DNA of 64,000 nt from Aquitalea palustris (GCF_003693445.1 NZ_RFAR01000046.1:1-64000); one strand, 5' to 3'; positions 8,405 through 17,013 are shown, counted from the stretch's first letter. Program-made: numbers and translations. Notes: generated by a model from the sequence alone, not told the origin.

Positions 8405-9712
8405 TTACAGCTGTTTGACGAATATTTTCGAACGGCGCTGATTGTTGTAGAAGGCCTGGCGCGCCAGTGGCAACTGGCCACGGCCGGCTTCGGCGAAACC
8501 GCGTTCGACAAACCAGTGTGCGGTCTGGGTGGTCAGTACGAACAAGGCCTTCAAGCCCTGGGTACGCGCCTGGTATTCCACATGCTTGAGCAGGGTTTCG
8601 CCAAAGCGGCCTTCGCGCCGCTCGGGTGCCACCGCCAGGCAGGCCAGCTCGGCCATGCCGGCTTCGGGGAAGGCGTGCATGGCCACACAGCCATAAATCT
8701 TGCCGTCGTGCTCCAGCACAGAATACTGGGAGATTTCCATTTCCAGGTGTTCACGACTGCGCTTGACCAGAATGCCTTGTTCTTCGAGCGGGCGAATCAG
8801 GTTGAGTATGGGGCCGACGTCGTCAATCACGGCGCTGCGGACCTTGACCAGCGAATCGCGGGCAATCATGGTGCCGGTGCCGCCGTTGGTAAACAACTCG
8901 GCCAGCAGCGAGCCATCCTCGTGATGGCTGACCAGGTGGGCGCGCGGGATGCCGTCGCGGGTGGCTTTAACGGCATAGGGCAGATAGGCGGTGACATCGC
9001 GTTGCAAGTGCCCGGCCTGCAGCAGGTCTTCTGCCTGCTGGGCGGTGAGCGAGCTGACGAACTGTCCCAGTTCATTGGTGACGCCACGGCCTTCGATCAC
9101 GAAAATCAGTTTTTCCGCTTTCAGCGCCGAGGCCAGCTGGGCTGCCATTTCTTCCATGGTCAGGTTGAAGGCTTCGCCGGTGACCGAATAGCCGACTGGC
9201 GACAGCAAGACCAGTTCGCCAGCACTCAGCCGGGTGTTGATGCCATCCACATCGATGCGCCGTACTTGTCCGGTGTATTGCATATCCACGCCATCCAGCA
9301 CGCCTAGCGGCTGGGCGGTGATGAAATTACCACCGGCCACGCGCAGATGGGCGCCAAACATCGGGGAATTGGGCATGCCCATCGACAGTTGTGCCTCGAT
9401 ACCGTGCCGGGTAACGCCACAGGCCTGCTTGACGATTTCCATGGTGCTGGCATCGGTCACTCGTCGGTCGCGGTGAAACAGCCGGTTCAGGCCAAAGCGC
9501 TTGAGCAAGGCTTCGATCTGGGGGCGGATGCCATGTACCAGCACCACGCGCACACCCAGACTGACCAGCAGATTGATATCCTGCGACAGATTGTAAAAAC
9601 CACCCTCCATCACGGCTTCGCCGCTGATGGCGAGCACGAAGGTTTTACCGCGAAAGGTATTGATGTAAGGGGCGGCTTCACGGAATGAGAGGACAAATTC
9701 CCGATTCAGCAT
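8405..9712 (-). CDS. argA: Amino-acid N-acetyltransferase (N-acetylglutamate synthase)
   Basis: First step of arginine biosynthesis: acetyl-CoA plus glutamate to N-acetylglutamate. At 435 residues it has the classical two-domain ArgA layout. An amino-acid-kinase-fold domain (residues 1-290, with VVLVHGIRPQIEALLKRFG) carries the arginine-feedback site in known enzymes. A C-terminal GNAT domain (about 295-435, with LAVAPERREGRFGETLLKHV as the acetyl-CoA loop) does the transfer. The start MLNREFVLSFREAAPYI matches the family. No other arg gene is adjacent. Confidence 0.95.
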   Translation of the reverse strand: MLNREFVLSFREAAPYINTFRGKTFVLAISGEAVMEGGFYNLSQDINLLVSLGVRVVLVHGIRPQIEALLKRFGLNRLFHRDRRVTDASTMEIVKQACGVTRHGIEAQLSMGMPNSPMFGAHLRVAGGNFITAQPLGVLDGVDMQYTGQVRRIDVDGINTRLSAGELVLLSPVGYSVTGEAFNLTMEEMAAQLASALKAEKLIFVIEGRGVTNELGQFVSSLTAQQAEDLLQAGHLQRDVTAYLPYAVKATRDGIPRAHLVSHHEDGSLLAELFTNGGTGTMIARDSLVKVRSAVIDDVGPILNLIRPLEEQGILVKRSREHLEMEISQYSVLEHDGKIYGCVAMHAFPEAGMAELACLAVAPERREGRFGETLLKHVEYQARTQGLKALFVLTTQTAHWFVERGFAEAGRGQLPLARQAFYNNQRRSKIFVKQL

Positions 9713-9822
9713 TGTTGGATTGGCTCCCGCCAGGTAAGGACTTCAGAAGTGACAAGCCTAGCAGGAATAGGGCGGCATGGGCAGGGCTTTTGCCGCCCGC
9801 CAGCTGCCGGGCATAAACGAAA

Positions 9823-9853
9823 ACAGCCACCCTGCATATGGCGGGGTGGCTGT
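9823..9853 (-). terminator. Intrinsic terminator after ctpA
   Basis: ACAGCCACCC pairs with GGGTGGCTGT (perfect 10 bp, 11-nt loop). On the minus strand it is followed by TTTCGTTTATGCC, so it ends the transcript coming from ctpA. Confidence 0.82.
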
Positions 9854-9864
9854 CTGCAGCGCTA

Positions 9865-11298
9865 TCAATTGCCTTGCTTGATCAGGATCTGCTGCACCTT
9901 GAGGATGTTCAGGCCCTGCGACAGCTGGTAATCCTGCTTCGGATTGGGTTCGCGCGGATTATCCGGGCTGGCGTCCTTGTCATCCTGCGGCTTGGGCGCT
10001 TCTTGCTTGAGCGGAGCGGCCACCGGCGGTTTCGCGGGTTTGCTCGCCTTGGCCGGCGCTTCGTCGCCATTCGGATTGGCCAGATGGTTTTCCAGATCGA
10101 CTTCGCGTACGCGCAAGGCCTGGTCCGCCGCTGTCACGGTAGCGTCTTCCACCACCACGTCCGGCACAATGCCCTTGGCCTGGATGGAGCGGCCACTTGG
10201 CGTGAAGTAGCGGGCGGTCGTCAGCTTGATGCCACCGGCACTGCCCAGCGGCAGGATGGACTGTACCGAGCCCTTGCCGAAGGTCTGGGTCCCCACCAGC
10301 ACGGCGCGCTTGTGATCCTGCAGCGCACCGGCCACGATTTCCGAGGCCGAGGCTGAGCCGCCGTTGACCAGCACCACCAGCGGCACCTTGTGGGTTTCCT
10401 GCGGCAGTACTGACAGCGGATCAGGCATGCCCGGGCGGCCGTAGTTCTGCGGCGAGGCGGTCAGTTTCATCTTGGCATCGGCGGTGCGGCCTTCGGTGTA
10501 GACCACCAGCGCATCCTTGGGCAGGAAGGCGGCAGATACGCCAACGGCGCTGGTCAGCAGGCCACCGGGGTCATCACGCAGATCAAGCACCAGGCCCTTG
10601 AGCGGCTGCTTGTTCTGCTTGGTCATGCTGGCGACGGCTTCGGCCAGGTTCTCGGTGGTGTGTTCCTGGAACTGGGTGATGCGGACATAGCCGTAGCCCG
10701 GTTCCAGCAGCTTGAACTTGACGCTCTTGGTCTTGATGATGGCGCGGTTGAGGGTGAAGACCAGCGGTTTGGTTTCACTCTTGCGGGCAATGGTCAGTGT
10801 GACCTTGGTGCCCGGTTTGCCACGCATGCGCTTGACCGCATCGTTCAGCGACAGGCCGCGTACCGGGGTGTCGTCGATCTTGATGATGAGGTCGCCACTC
10901 TTGATGCCGGCCTTTTGTGCCGGGGTGTCTTCAATCGGCGAAACGACTTTTACCAAGCCGTCTTCGGCGCCGATTTCAATGCCCAGACCACCGAATTCGC
11001 CCTGGGTGCCTTCACGCAATTCCTTGAAAGCGTCGGCATCCATGTAGTCGGAATGCGGGTCCAGCCCGCTGAGCATGCCCTTGATGGCCTCGGTGATCAG
11101 CTTCTTGTCATCGACCGGATCAACATAATCCTGCTTGATGCGGCCGAATACTTCGGCAAAGGTACGCAATTCGTTCAGCGGCAGCGCCGTGGGCGTGGGT
11201 TCCTTGCCGGCGAAAGCCTGCACACTGAGGGTAAGGGCGCCGCCGGCCAGAGCGCCGGCCGCGAGCCAGGCAATTTTTTTCATGCGATGACTAGTCAT
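9865..11298 (-). CDS. ctpA: C-terminal processing protease (S41, CtpA-type)
   Basis: Periplasmic serine protease of 477 residues. A signal peptide or anchor follows the start (MKKIAWLAAGALAGGALTLSVQAFA). A PDZ domain lies around residues 95-180 (GLGIEIGAEDGLVKVVSPIE). The S41 catalytic core has the nucleophile Ser in VNGGSASASEIVAG and the Lys in TFGKGSVQSILPL, the Ser/Lys dyad of tail-specific proteases. The C-terminal 70 residues are Lys/Pro/Ala-rich. Such enzymes trim or degrade envelope proteins, including peptidoglycan hydrolases. The envC-type gene lies 32 bp upstream on the same strand, a common pairing that suggests shared control of cell-wall cleavage. The ATG at 11298 was kept; one 15 bp inside is possible. 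Confidence 0.92.
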   Translation of the reverse strand: MTSHRMKKIAWLAAGALAGGALTLSVQAFAGKEPTPTALPLNELRTFAEVFGRIKQDYVDPVDDKKLITEAIKGMLSGLDPHSDYMDADAFKELREGTQGEFGGLGIEIGAEDGLVKVVSPIEDTPAQKAGIKSGDLIIKIDDTPVRGLSLNDAVKRMRGKPGTKVTLTIARKSETKPLVFTLNRAIIKTKSVKFKLLEPGYGYVRITQFQEHTTENLAEAVASMTKQNKQPLKGLVLDLRDDPGGLLTSAVGVSAAFLPKDALVVYTEGRTADAKMKLTASPQNYGRPGMPDPLSVLPQETHKVPLVVLVNGGSASASEIVAGALQDHKRAVLVGTQTFGKGSVQSILPLGSAGGIKLTTARYFTPSGRSIQAKGIVPDVVVEDATVTAADQALRVREVDLENHLANPNGDEAPAKASKPAKPPVAAPLKQEAPKPQDDKDASPDNPREPNPKQDYQLSQGLNILKVQQILIKQGN

Positions 11299-11330
11299 AT
11301 TGTGTGTTGGTCTCCGATACCGCGGGTGGC

Positions 11331-12659
11331 TTAGCGTACCCAGGTTTGCGGGTTGAGAGGTCGTCCCATATGCCGGATTTCAAAGTACAGGCCGGATTCG
11401 CCGCTGTCCAGTGCGCCTGTGTTGCCGAGTGTTTCACCGGCTTTGACCGAACTGCCCACGCTCTTGCCGATGGAGGACAGGCCGGTATACACCGTGAGGT
11501 AATTGCCGCCGTGGTCAATGATCACGGCGTTGCCGAATCCGCGCAGCGCATCAGCATACACTACGTTGCCGTCGGCGACCGCATGCACGGCCTGGCCTGG
11601 TGCCGTTTTGATGAACAGCCCCTTCCAGGAGGTACCCTCGCTACGGGCGCTGCCAAAGCGGCCGGCCAGTACGCCGGATACCGGCATTTTCATGCGGCCT
11701 TGCAGGCTGGTGAAAGCTTTGCCGGCAGCGCTGTTGTCTGCCACATCGTCCACGGGTTTTTCCTGTGGAACCGGCACGGTTTTCTTGGCCACTTCCGGTA
11801 CCGGCTTGCCTTGCTTGCGGGCGCTTTCAGCCAGCTTGCGGCGGCGTTCGTTTTCTTTCTTGGCCGCAATGGCGGCGGCTTGTCTGGCCTTGCGTTCTTC
11901 AGCCGCCTTGCGGGCGGCTTCCTTGCGGCGGCGTTCGATTTCCTGATTGATCTGGGCAATCAGGTTGGTCAGCCGCTTTTCATCCTCTTGCAGCTTGCCC
12001 AGGCGACTTTGCCCTGCCTGGATTTCTCCGGACAGCTTGTTCAACTGGGCCAGTTTGTTGGTCTTGCTATTGAGCAGGGCGTTTTTTTCCCGGCTCTTAT
12101 GATTCGACAAAGCATCCAGACGGGCCAGCTCCTGCTCCAGCTGATAGGTGAGTGCTTCCAGTTCGTGCTGGTGGGTAATCAGCTGCGCCACCATCTGCTG
12201 CTGGGCTTTGGCAATGTGCTGGTAATACACCATGTCGCGCGAGGTCTGGTTGGGATCATCGGCATTCAGCATCAGCTTCATGGCGTCGTGATCGCCATTT
12301 TTGTACTGCCTGGCCAGCATCTGCGCGACATGCTGGCGGGTGGTGGCCAGTTTGTTTGCGGTGTCTTGTACCTGCTTGCGCAGTTCGGCCAGTTGTTGTG
12401 CCGAATTGCTTTGCTTGTTTTCCAGTGTGGCAATCACCTGGCTGGTCTTGGCGATGGCCTGTTCCGACTCCTGAATGGCCGATTTGGCTTCCTGCTGTAC
12501 CACCTGCTTCTGGGCGAGGTCCTTTTTCAGGCTGTCGATTTCCTTGCGCACCGATTGCAGATTCTGCTGTTGCGGTGCGGTGGACAGGGGAGGAGAGGCA
12601 GTCGATGTCGCGGCCTGGGCCGCGCCGGCCAGCAGGGCGAACAGCAGTATCGGTTTCAT
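11331..12659 (-). CDS. envC: Murein hydrolase activator EnvC
   Basis: Periplasmic septal factor that activates N-acetylmuramoyl-L-alanine amidases. The ATG at 12659 gives 442 residues with a clean signal peptide (MKPILLFALLAGAAQA). Long coiled coils fill about residues 25-260, rich in Gln/Glu/Lys heptads, with a second charged helix (RRRKEAARKAAEERKARQAA). The C-terminal LytM domain (about 330-442) has lost its zinc ligands: YTGL replaces the HxH and GLFIKT replaces HxxxD. This marks an activator, not a peptidase. It sits between gpmI and ctpA on one strand, as in many betaproteobacteria. Confidence 0.9.
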   Translation of the reverse strand: MKPILLFALLAGAAQAATSTASPPLSTAPQQQNLQSVRKEIDSLKKDLAQKQVVQQEAKSAIQESEQAIAKTSQVIATLENKQSNSAQQLAELRKQVQDTANKLATTRQHVAQMLARQYKNGDHDAMKLMLNADDPNQTSRDMVYYQHIAKAQQQMVAQLITHQHELEALTYQLEQELARLDALSNHKSREKNALLNSKTNKLAQLNKLSGEIQAGQSRLGKLQEDEKRLTNLIAQINQEIERRRKEAARKAAEERKARQAAAIAAKKENERRRKLAESARKQGKPVPEVAKKTVPVPQEKPVDDVADNSAAGKAFTSLQGRMKMPVSGVLAGRFGSARSEGTSWKGLFIKTAPGQAVHAVADGNVVYADALRGFGNAVIIDHGGNYLTVYTGLSSIGKSVGSSVKAGETLGNTGALDSGESGLYFEIRHMGRPLNPQTWVR

Positions 12660-12764
12660 TCCATTATCGCTTCGGATTAAGCCTGTGGCCTGCATGATAA
12701 CAGGCGAATGCGGGGGATGGTGCCGGAGAGACCGCCGGTCTGCATGGCAGACCGGCGCAGTGAC

Positions 12765-14285
12765 TTACTGGAAGTCGATCAGCGAACGGCCGGTCATTTC
12801 TTCCGGCTGGGGCAGGCCCATCATGGCCAGCAGCGACGGCGAGATGTCTCGCAGTGCGCCACCTTCCTTGATCGTGGCTTTGCGGCCGATGTAGAGGAAG
12901 GGCACCTTGTCCAGCGTGTGCTGGGTGTGCGGCTGGTGATGCACAGAGTCGAACATCTGCTCGCAGTTCCCGTGATCAGCGGTGATCAGTACTTCGCCAC
13001 CGGCGGCACGCATGGCATCCACGCAGCGTTTGATGCAGCCATCCAGTGCTTCGACGGCTTTCACAGCCGCATCGAACTTGCCGGTATGGCCCACCATGTC
13101 GCCATTGGCATAATTGCAGATGATGGCCTGGTATTTGCCCGAGGCAATGGCTTCCACGATGTGATCGGTCACCTGGGCTGCGTTCATTTCCGGCTGCAAG
13201 TCGTAGGTGGCTACCTTGGGGGAAGGGACCAGAATGCGGTCTTCACCGGGATAAACCTGCTCTTCACCGCCGTTGAAGAAATAAGTGACGTGCGGGTACT
13301 TTTCGGTTTCGGCAATACGCAGCTGTTTCAGCCCTTGTGCGGCAAGGTATTCACCCAGGCCATTGCTGATTTTCTGTGGCGCATAGGCCACCGGGTTGCT
13401 GTAGGCCTCGCCATAGGAGGTGAGGGTGGAGAACAGGCCAAGCTTTGGCTGGCGTGCGGCAAAACCGTTGAAGGCCGGATCAGTCAGTGCGGTGGTGAGC
13501 TGGCGGGCGCGGTCGGCGCGGAAGTTCATGAATACCGCAACATCGCCATCCTGCATCTTGACCGGGGCGCCAATGCCTGTGGCGGCAACGAATTCGTCAT
13601 TCTCGTCACGCGCATAGGCAGCAGCCAGCGCTTGCAGGCCGCTGTCGGCATGGTACAGACCTTCACCCTCCACCAGCAGGCGATAGGCAGGCTCCACCCG
13701 CTCCCAGCGCTTGTCGCGATCCATCGCCCAGTAGCGACCGGTAACCGATACCAGACGGGCTGCCGGGCAGTCAGCCAGCACTTCATCCAGGCGCTTGAGA
13801 TAGGTTTCTGCACTGCGCGGCGGGGTGTCGCGGCCATCCAGGAAGGCATGCACATAAATCTTGCTGACACCTGCGGCCTGGGCGGCGCGGATCAGGGCGA
13901 AAATGTGATTTTCGTGGCTATGTACACCGCCATCGGATAACAGACCCATCACGTGCAAGGCCGAAGTTTTTGCTTGCTGGATGGCTTGTTGCAGGACGGG
14001 ATTCTGGTCGAAACGGTTTTCCTCGATATCGCAGTCGATGCGGCTGATGTCTTGTTGGACAATCCGACCGGCGCCGATGTTGAGATGGCCGACTTCCGAG
14101 TTGCCAAACTGTCCTTTGGGCAGGCCGACAAAGCCTTCGGAGGCATCGATTACGCCGTAGGGAAAAGCCTGTTTCAGTGCGTTCCAGGTGGGGGTGTTGG
14201 CATGCAGGATGGCGTTGTCGTCGCCTTCCAGTCGGTGTCCGAAGCCGTCGAGGATGAGGAGTAATACCGGTGTGATAGCTGTCAT
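12765..14285 (-). CDS. gpmI: 2,3-bisphosphoglycerate-independent phosphoglycerate mutase
   Basis: Interconverts 3- and 2-phosphoglycerate in glycolysis, using two Mn(II) ions and a phosphoserine intermediate. The ATG at 14285 gives 506 residues starting MTAITPVLLLILDGFGHR, the family N-terminus with the metal-binding Asp. The catalytic Ser lies in NSEVGHLNIGAGR. Further metal-site motifs are HSHENHIFALI, FMNFRADRARQ, VGHTGKFDAAVKAVE and ITADHGNCEQM. The gene is divergent from the arsR-type gene at 14399, and the shared 113-bp region carries an inverted repeat that could affect both. Confidence 0.95.
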   Translation of the reverse strand: MTAITPVLLLILDGFGHRLEGDDNAILHANTPTWNALKQAFPYGVIDASEGFVGLPKGQFGNSEVGHLNIGAGRIVQQDISRIDCDIEENRFDQNPVLQQAIQQAKTSALHVMGLLSDGGVHSHENHIFALIRAAQAAGVSKIYVHAFLDGRDTPPRSAETYLKRLDEVLADCPAARLVSVTGRYWAMDRDKRWERVEPAYRLLVEGEGLYHADSGLQALAAAYARDENDEFVAATGIGAPVKMQDGDVAVFMNFRADRARQLTTALTDPAFNGFAARQPKLGLFSTLTSYGEAYSNPVAYAPQKISNGLGEYLAAQGLKQLRIAETEKYPHVTYFFNGGEEQVYPGEDRILVPSPKVATYDLQPEMNAAQVTDHIVEAIASGKYQAIICNYANGDMVGHTGKFDAAVKAVEALDGCIKRCVDAMRAAGGEVLITADHGNCEQMFDSVHHQPHTQHTLDKVPFLYIGRKATIKEGGALRDISPSLLAMMGLPQPEEMTGRSLIDFQ

Positions 14286-14314
14286 GATGTCCACAATCAG
14301 AATATTAGAAATTC

Positions 14315-14343
14315 TTGATGGTATTGGTTTTTTTAGATAGTAT
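14315..14343 (+). promoter_or_regulatory. Sigma-70-type promoter for the ArsR-family gene
   Basis: TTGATG (14315-14320) and TAGTAT (14338-14343) are separated by exactly 17 bp in front of the ArsR-family gene. The spacer contains one arm of the inverted repeat described at 14322-14364. Confidence 0.6.
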
Positions 14344-14364
14344 TGTACCGTAGTCAAACCAATA
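14322..14364. promoter_or_regulatory. Inverted repeat, candidate ArsR-family operator
   Basis: TATTGGTTT (14322-14330) and AAACCAATA (14356-14364) are perfect 9-bp arms, 34 bp apart from start to start. One arm lies between -35 and -10 and the other just downstream of -10. This arrangement fits autorepression by the adjacent regulator; binding is inferred, not shown. Confidence 0.5.
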
Positions 14365-14398
14365 TAAATACGCATTGCAATCTACTTAGGAGCAGAGC

Positions 14399-14695
14399 TT
14401 GCTGTTCAACGATGACCAGATCGAACAGTCCTCGAGGGCGATGAAGGCCATGTCGCATCCCTTGCGGCTGAAGATCATTTCGGTACTGGGCGACCAGGAA
14501 GTCAGTGTGCAGGATATTGTGGAGCAGGTAGGCACCTCGCAGAGCAATATTTCCCAGCATCTGGCCATCATGCGTGACAAAGGTGTGCTGCGTACGCGCA
14601 AGGATGCCAACCGGGTGTATTACCGTGTTGGCGACATTCGCACACTGGAAGTACTGAAGATGATGCGTGAAGTATTCTGCGGTTTTGTCGACTGA
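14399..14695 (+). CDS. ArsR-family transcriptional regulator
   Basis: Winged-helix regulator of 98 residues. The HTH spans about residues 38-80 (VSVQDIVEQVGTSQSNISQHL, then LRTRKDANRVYYRVG for the wing). The start is a TTG at 14399 preceded by TAGGAG at about 7 nt, the only start with a good ribosome-binding site. The metal-binding Cys pair of classical ArsR proteins is missing; only Cys near position 94 (VFCGFVD) is present. The inducing signal is therefore unknown and could be redox or a small molecule. No transporter or metal gene is linked. Its own upstream inverted repeat suggests autoregulation. Confidence 0.85.
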   Translation: MLFNDDQIEQSSRAMKAMSHPLRLKIISVLGDQEVSVQDIVEQVGTSQSNISQHLAIMRDKGVLRTRKDANRVYYRVGDIRTLEVLKMMREVFCGFVD

Positions 14696-14719
14696 ACCTT
14701 AGGTCGGGCAACACCAAGC

Positions 14720-14746
14720 AAAAAAGGCCGCTTAGCGGCCTTTTTT
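14720..14746. terminator. Bidirectional terminator overlapping DUF4442 stop codon
   Basis: AAAAAAGGCCGC-TTA-GCGGCCTTTTTT is a perfect 12-bp stem. The 3-nt loop is also the stop codon (TAA on the minus strand) of the convergent DUF4442 gene, so the hairpin includes its last codons. Confidence 0.92.
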
Positions 14747-15190
14747 ACGTCTCACATACAGGGTTTTGTGGACGGTAGCGACGATATCGCCAGCCTGGTC
14801 GAGGATGTCAACCTGTAACTCCGGCAGGTATTTCTCGCCGCTGGCGGTACGCAGGCGGATGTCCTGCAGTTGAGTTTCGTTCAGCCGGAAGCGGGCGCTG
14901 ACCACCCCGGTGCCTGGCTTGTGATATTCGATGGAGCCAGCCTTGTCCCACACCACATAATCCGGACCGAGCGACTGTATCAGCATCAGCATGAAAAACG
15001 GGTCTGTCATCGAATACAGGCTGCCGCCGAAGTGCACGCCGACATAATTGCGATTGGTCAGGCCCAGCCGCAGGCGTACATCCACTTGTTTCCAGTCGGA
15101 GGCAATGTGGCAGACCTTGATGCCGGCTCCCAGAAAGGGCGGCCACAGGTTGATGATGGTCTTGATCAGGCGCGGCGAAGGTTTCAACAT
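14732..15190 (-). CDS. DUF4442 hotdog-fold protein (putative thioesterase)
   Basis: Protein of 152 residues with the hotdog pattern of DUF4442/PaaI-like thioesterases (GLTNRNYVGVHFGGSLYSMTD, then the beta-sheet segment VSARFRLNETQLQDIR). The ATG at 15190 is preferred over an in-frame TTG at 15202. Family membership suggests hydrolysis or binding of acyl-CoA-like thioesters, but the substrate is unknown. A CAAAC-N4-GTTTG palindrome 10 bp upstream of the start matches the motif known for the fatty-acid regulator PsrA, which agrees with an acyl-CoA role. The last codons form the terminator hairpin. Confidence 0.8.
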   Translation of the reverse strand: MLKPSPRLIKTIINLWPPFLGAGIKVCHIASDWKQVDVRLRLGLTNRNYVGVHFGGSLYSMTDPFFMLMLIQSLGPDYVVWDKAGSIEYHKPGTGVVSARFRLNETQLQDIRLRTASGEKYLPELQVDILDQAGDIVATVHKTLYVRRKKGR

Positions 15191-15199
15191 GATTGCATT

Positions 15200-15213
15200 C
15201 AAACGGTTGTTTG
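15200..15213. promoter_or_regulatory. PsrA-like palindrome CAAAC-N4-GTTTG
   Basis: A perfect 5+5 palindrome lies 10 bp upstream of the DUF4442 start. It fits the published PsrA consensus (G/C)AAAC-N2-4-GTTT(G/C), known from Pseudomonas as a long-chain fatty-acid-responsive operator. No psrA gene is in the window. Confidence 0.45.
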
Positions 15214-15275
15214 ATTTGCATGCTCGGCAAAAAGCAGAGCCATGTCAAGCCATCATCCAATCGCCGCGGCTGTTC

Positions 15276-16631
15276 TCAGAATGGCAATTCCGGCTGCGCA
15301 CCTTGCGGATGATCGATGATGGCTTCAGTGATTCCTTCGGCCAGACGGAGCAGTACTCTCTCCTGATTCAACAACTCCTGCGGCGATTTGACTGCCTGTC
15401 CATCGCGCTTTTGCACAATGGCATAACCACGGCTGAGCACCGCTTCCGGACTCATCGCTTCGAGTGTGGCGCGGTGTTGCTGCAGCAATTGCTGCTGGCG
15501 GTGCAGCGTCTGGCTGACTCCACGTTGCAGACGTTCGGCCAGCTGGGCAAGGTGCTGCTGCTGCTGAGTAAGCTGGGGCTGGTGTCGCTGCATGCGGCTG
15601 CTGGCTAGTTGCAGCGCCCAGCGTCGGCGCGAGAACAGGGCGTCCAGCCCGCGCTGCAGGCGGTCGCCGGCCTGGCTCAGGGCCTGGGACTGGCGGCGTA
15701 GTTTGTCGCCAGGATGCGCCAGGCGGCGGGCGAGGTAGTCCAGTCGCTGCGACTTATCAGTGAGCAGCCGGGACAAGGCGCGCTCCAGGCCGCGCTTGCC
15801 TTGCTCCAGTTGCAGACGCAGTTGTTCCTGATTGGGAGAAACCAGCTCGGCAGCGGCCGTAGGGGTCGGGGCCCGACGGTCGGCGACAAAGTCAGCGATA
15901 GTGAAATCGGTTTCGTGGCCGACACCGCTGACCGTGGGAATGGTGCAGGCGGCCAGGGCGCGGGCAACGATCTCTTCGTTGAATGACCACAAGTCTTCGA
16001 TGCTGCCACCTCCCCGGCAGACAATCAGCACTTCTACTTCCTGCCGGGTCGAGGCTTGCTGGATGGCGGCGGCAATTTGCCGGGCGGCTGTTTCCCCCTG
16101 CACCTGTGCCGGGTAGAGGATGACTGGAATGCCGGGCATGCGCCGCGCCAGGGTGGTGACGACATCGCGCAGTGCCGCGGCTGCCGGGGAGGTGACGATG
16201 CCGATGGCGCGTGGGTGCGCTGGCAAGGCACGCTTGCGGGCCTGCTCGAACAAGCCCTCGGCATTCAGCTTGGCCTTGAGTTTTTCAAAGGCTTCATACA
16301 GGCGGCCCAATCCGGCCGAGCGCATGGTGTCGACATTGATCTGGAAGTCGCCACGGGCTTCGTACAGGGTGACCAGGCCTTTGAGTTCCACCTGCATGCC
16401 TTCTGCCAGGCGGAAGGGTAGCAGGCTCAGCTTGTGGCGGAACATGACGCAGCGGATCTGGGCGCCACCATCCTTGAGCGAGAAATAGGCATGACCGGAA
16501 GCGGCCAGGGTCAGATTGGATATTTCACCGCCGATCCACATGGGGGGCAGGCCGGATTCAAGCAGGTCACGCGCCATGCGGTTAAGCGAGGAGACGCTGA
16601 TAACATCGTTGGCCGAGGTATTGAAATTCAT
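15276..16631 (-). CDS. xseA: Exodeoxyribonuclease VII large subunit
   Basis: Large subunit of the bidirectional single-strand exonuclease. The ATG at 16631 gives 451 residues, the family's usual length; a longer in-frame start adds 20 residues of poor fit. An N-terminal OB-fold (SVSSLNRMARDLLESGLPPMW, then GEISNLTLAASGHAYFSLKD) precedes the catalytic core with GIVTSPAAAALRDV, CRGGGSIEDLWSFNEE and GVGHETDFTIADFVADRRAPTP. A long Gln/Arg/Leu-rich coiled coil (about 290-420) is the part that binds the small XseB subunits. xseB itself is not adjacent. Confidence 0.94.
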   Translation of the reverse strand: MNFNTSANDVISVSSLNRMARDLLESGLPPMWIGGEISNLTLAASGHAYFSLKDGGAQIRCVMFRHKLSLLPFRLAEGMQVELKGLVTLYEARGDFQINVDTMRSAGLGRLYEAFEKLKAKLNAEGLFEQARKRALPAHPRAIGIVTSPAAAALRDVVTTLARRMPGIPVILYPAQVQGETAARQIAAAIQQASTRQEVEVLIVCRGGGSIEDLWSFNEEIVARALAACTIPTVSGVGHETDFTIADFVADRRAPTPTAAAELVSPNQEQLRLQLEQGKRGLERALSRLLTDKSQRLDYLARRLAHPGDKLRRQSQALSQAGDRLQRGLDALFSRRRWALQLASSRMQRHQPQLTQQQQHLAQLAERLQRGVSQTLHRQQQLLQQHRATLEAMSPEAVLSRGYAIVQKRDGQAVKSPQELLNQERVLLRLAEGITEAIIDHPQGAQPELPF

Positions 16632-17013
16632 GGTTGTCAAGTCATCCACAGCAAGAATACCGTTTTTTGTCGTCTGTAAATTGTCGGACAATGCTTTTGG
16701 CTGGTGGTATGTTGCTTTGATTAAATTCTTTTAAAAACAGTAACTTGTGTATTTTGTTCAAATTGCGTGCAGCCTGATGAAAGCGCCGTGCCAGCAGGAT
16801 ATGAGCGGTCTGTTCACAAGCTTATCAACAAAGTTATCCACAGCATCTGTGGATGCGGCCAAATTTCCCTTAGAAAATCGACTCTTAGCGAATTTCCTTA
16901 CATTGGTTTGGGAAATGTCTTTTTTTATTGGCGGCAAGTCTCTGCCTACGGTTGCCGAGAACCCCGGCAACCGCTAAAGTTTAGCGTTTAGCTAAAGCTT
17001 TGGAGAATGTTTC
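16632..17013. promoter_or_regulatory. Intergenic region with DnaA-box-like cluster and exbB leader repeats
   Basis: A 382-bp divergent region with no gene. It holds one perfect DnaA box, TTATCCACA (16834-16842), with near matches TTATCAACA (16822-16830), TGTGGATGC (16848-16856, reverse) and TCATCCACA (16642-16650). AT-rich DNA lies at about 16715-16770. Closer to exbB there is a hairpin, GGTTGCCG/CGGCAACC (16950-16972). Overlapping palindromes GCTAAAGTTTAGC (16973-16985) and TTTAGCTAAA (16987-16996) follow, just before the exbB ribosome-binding site. It is not an obvious oriC because no dnaA/dnaN is present. Confidence 0.5.
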
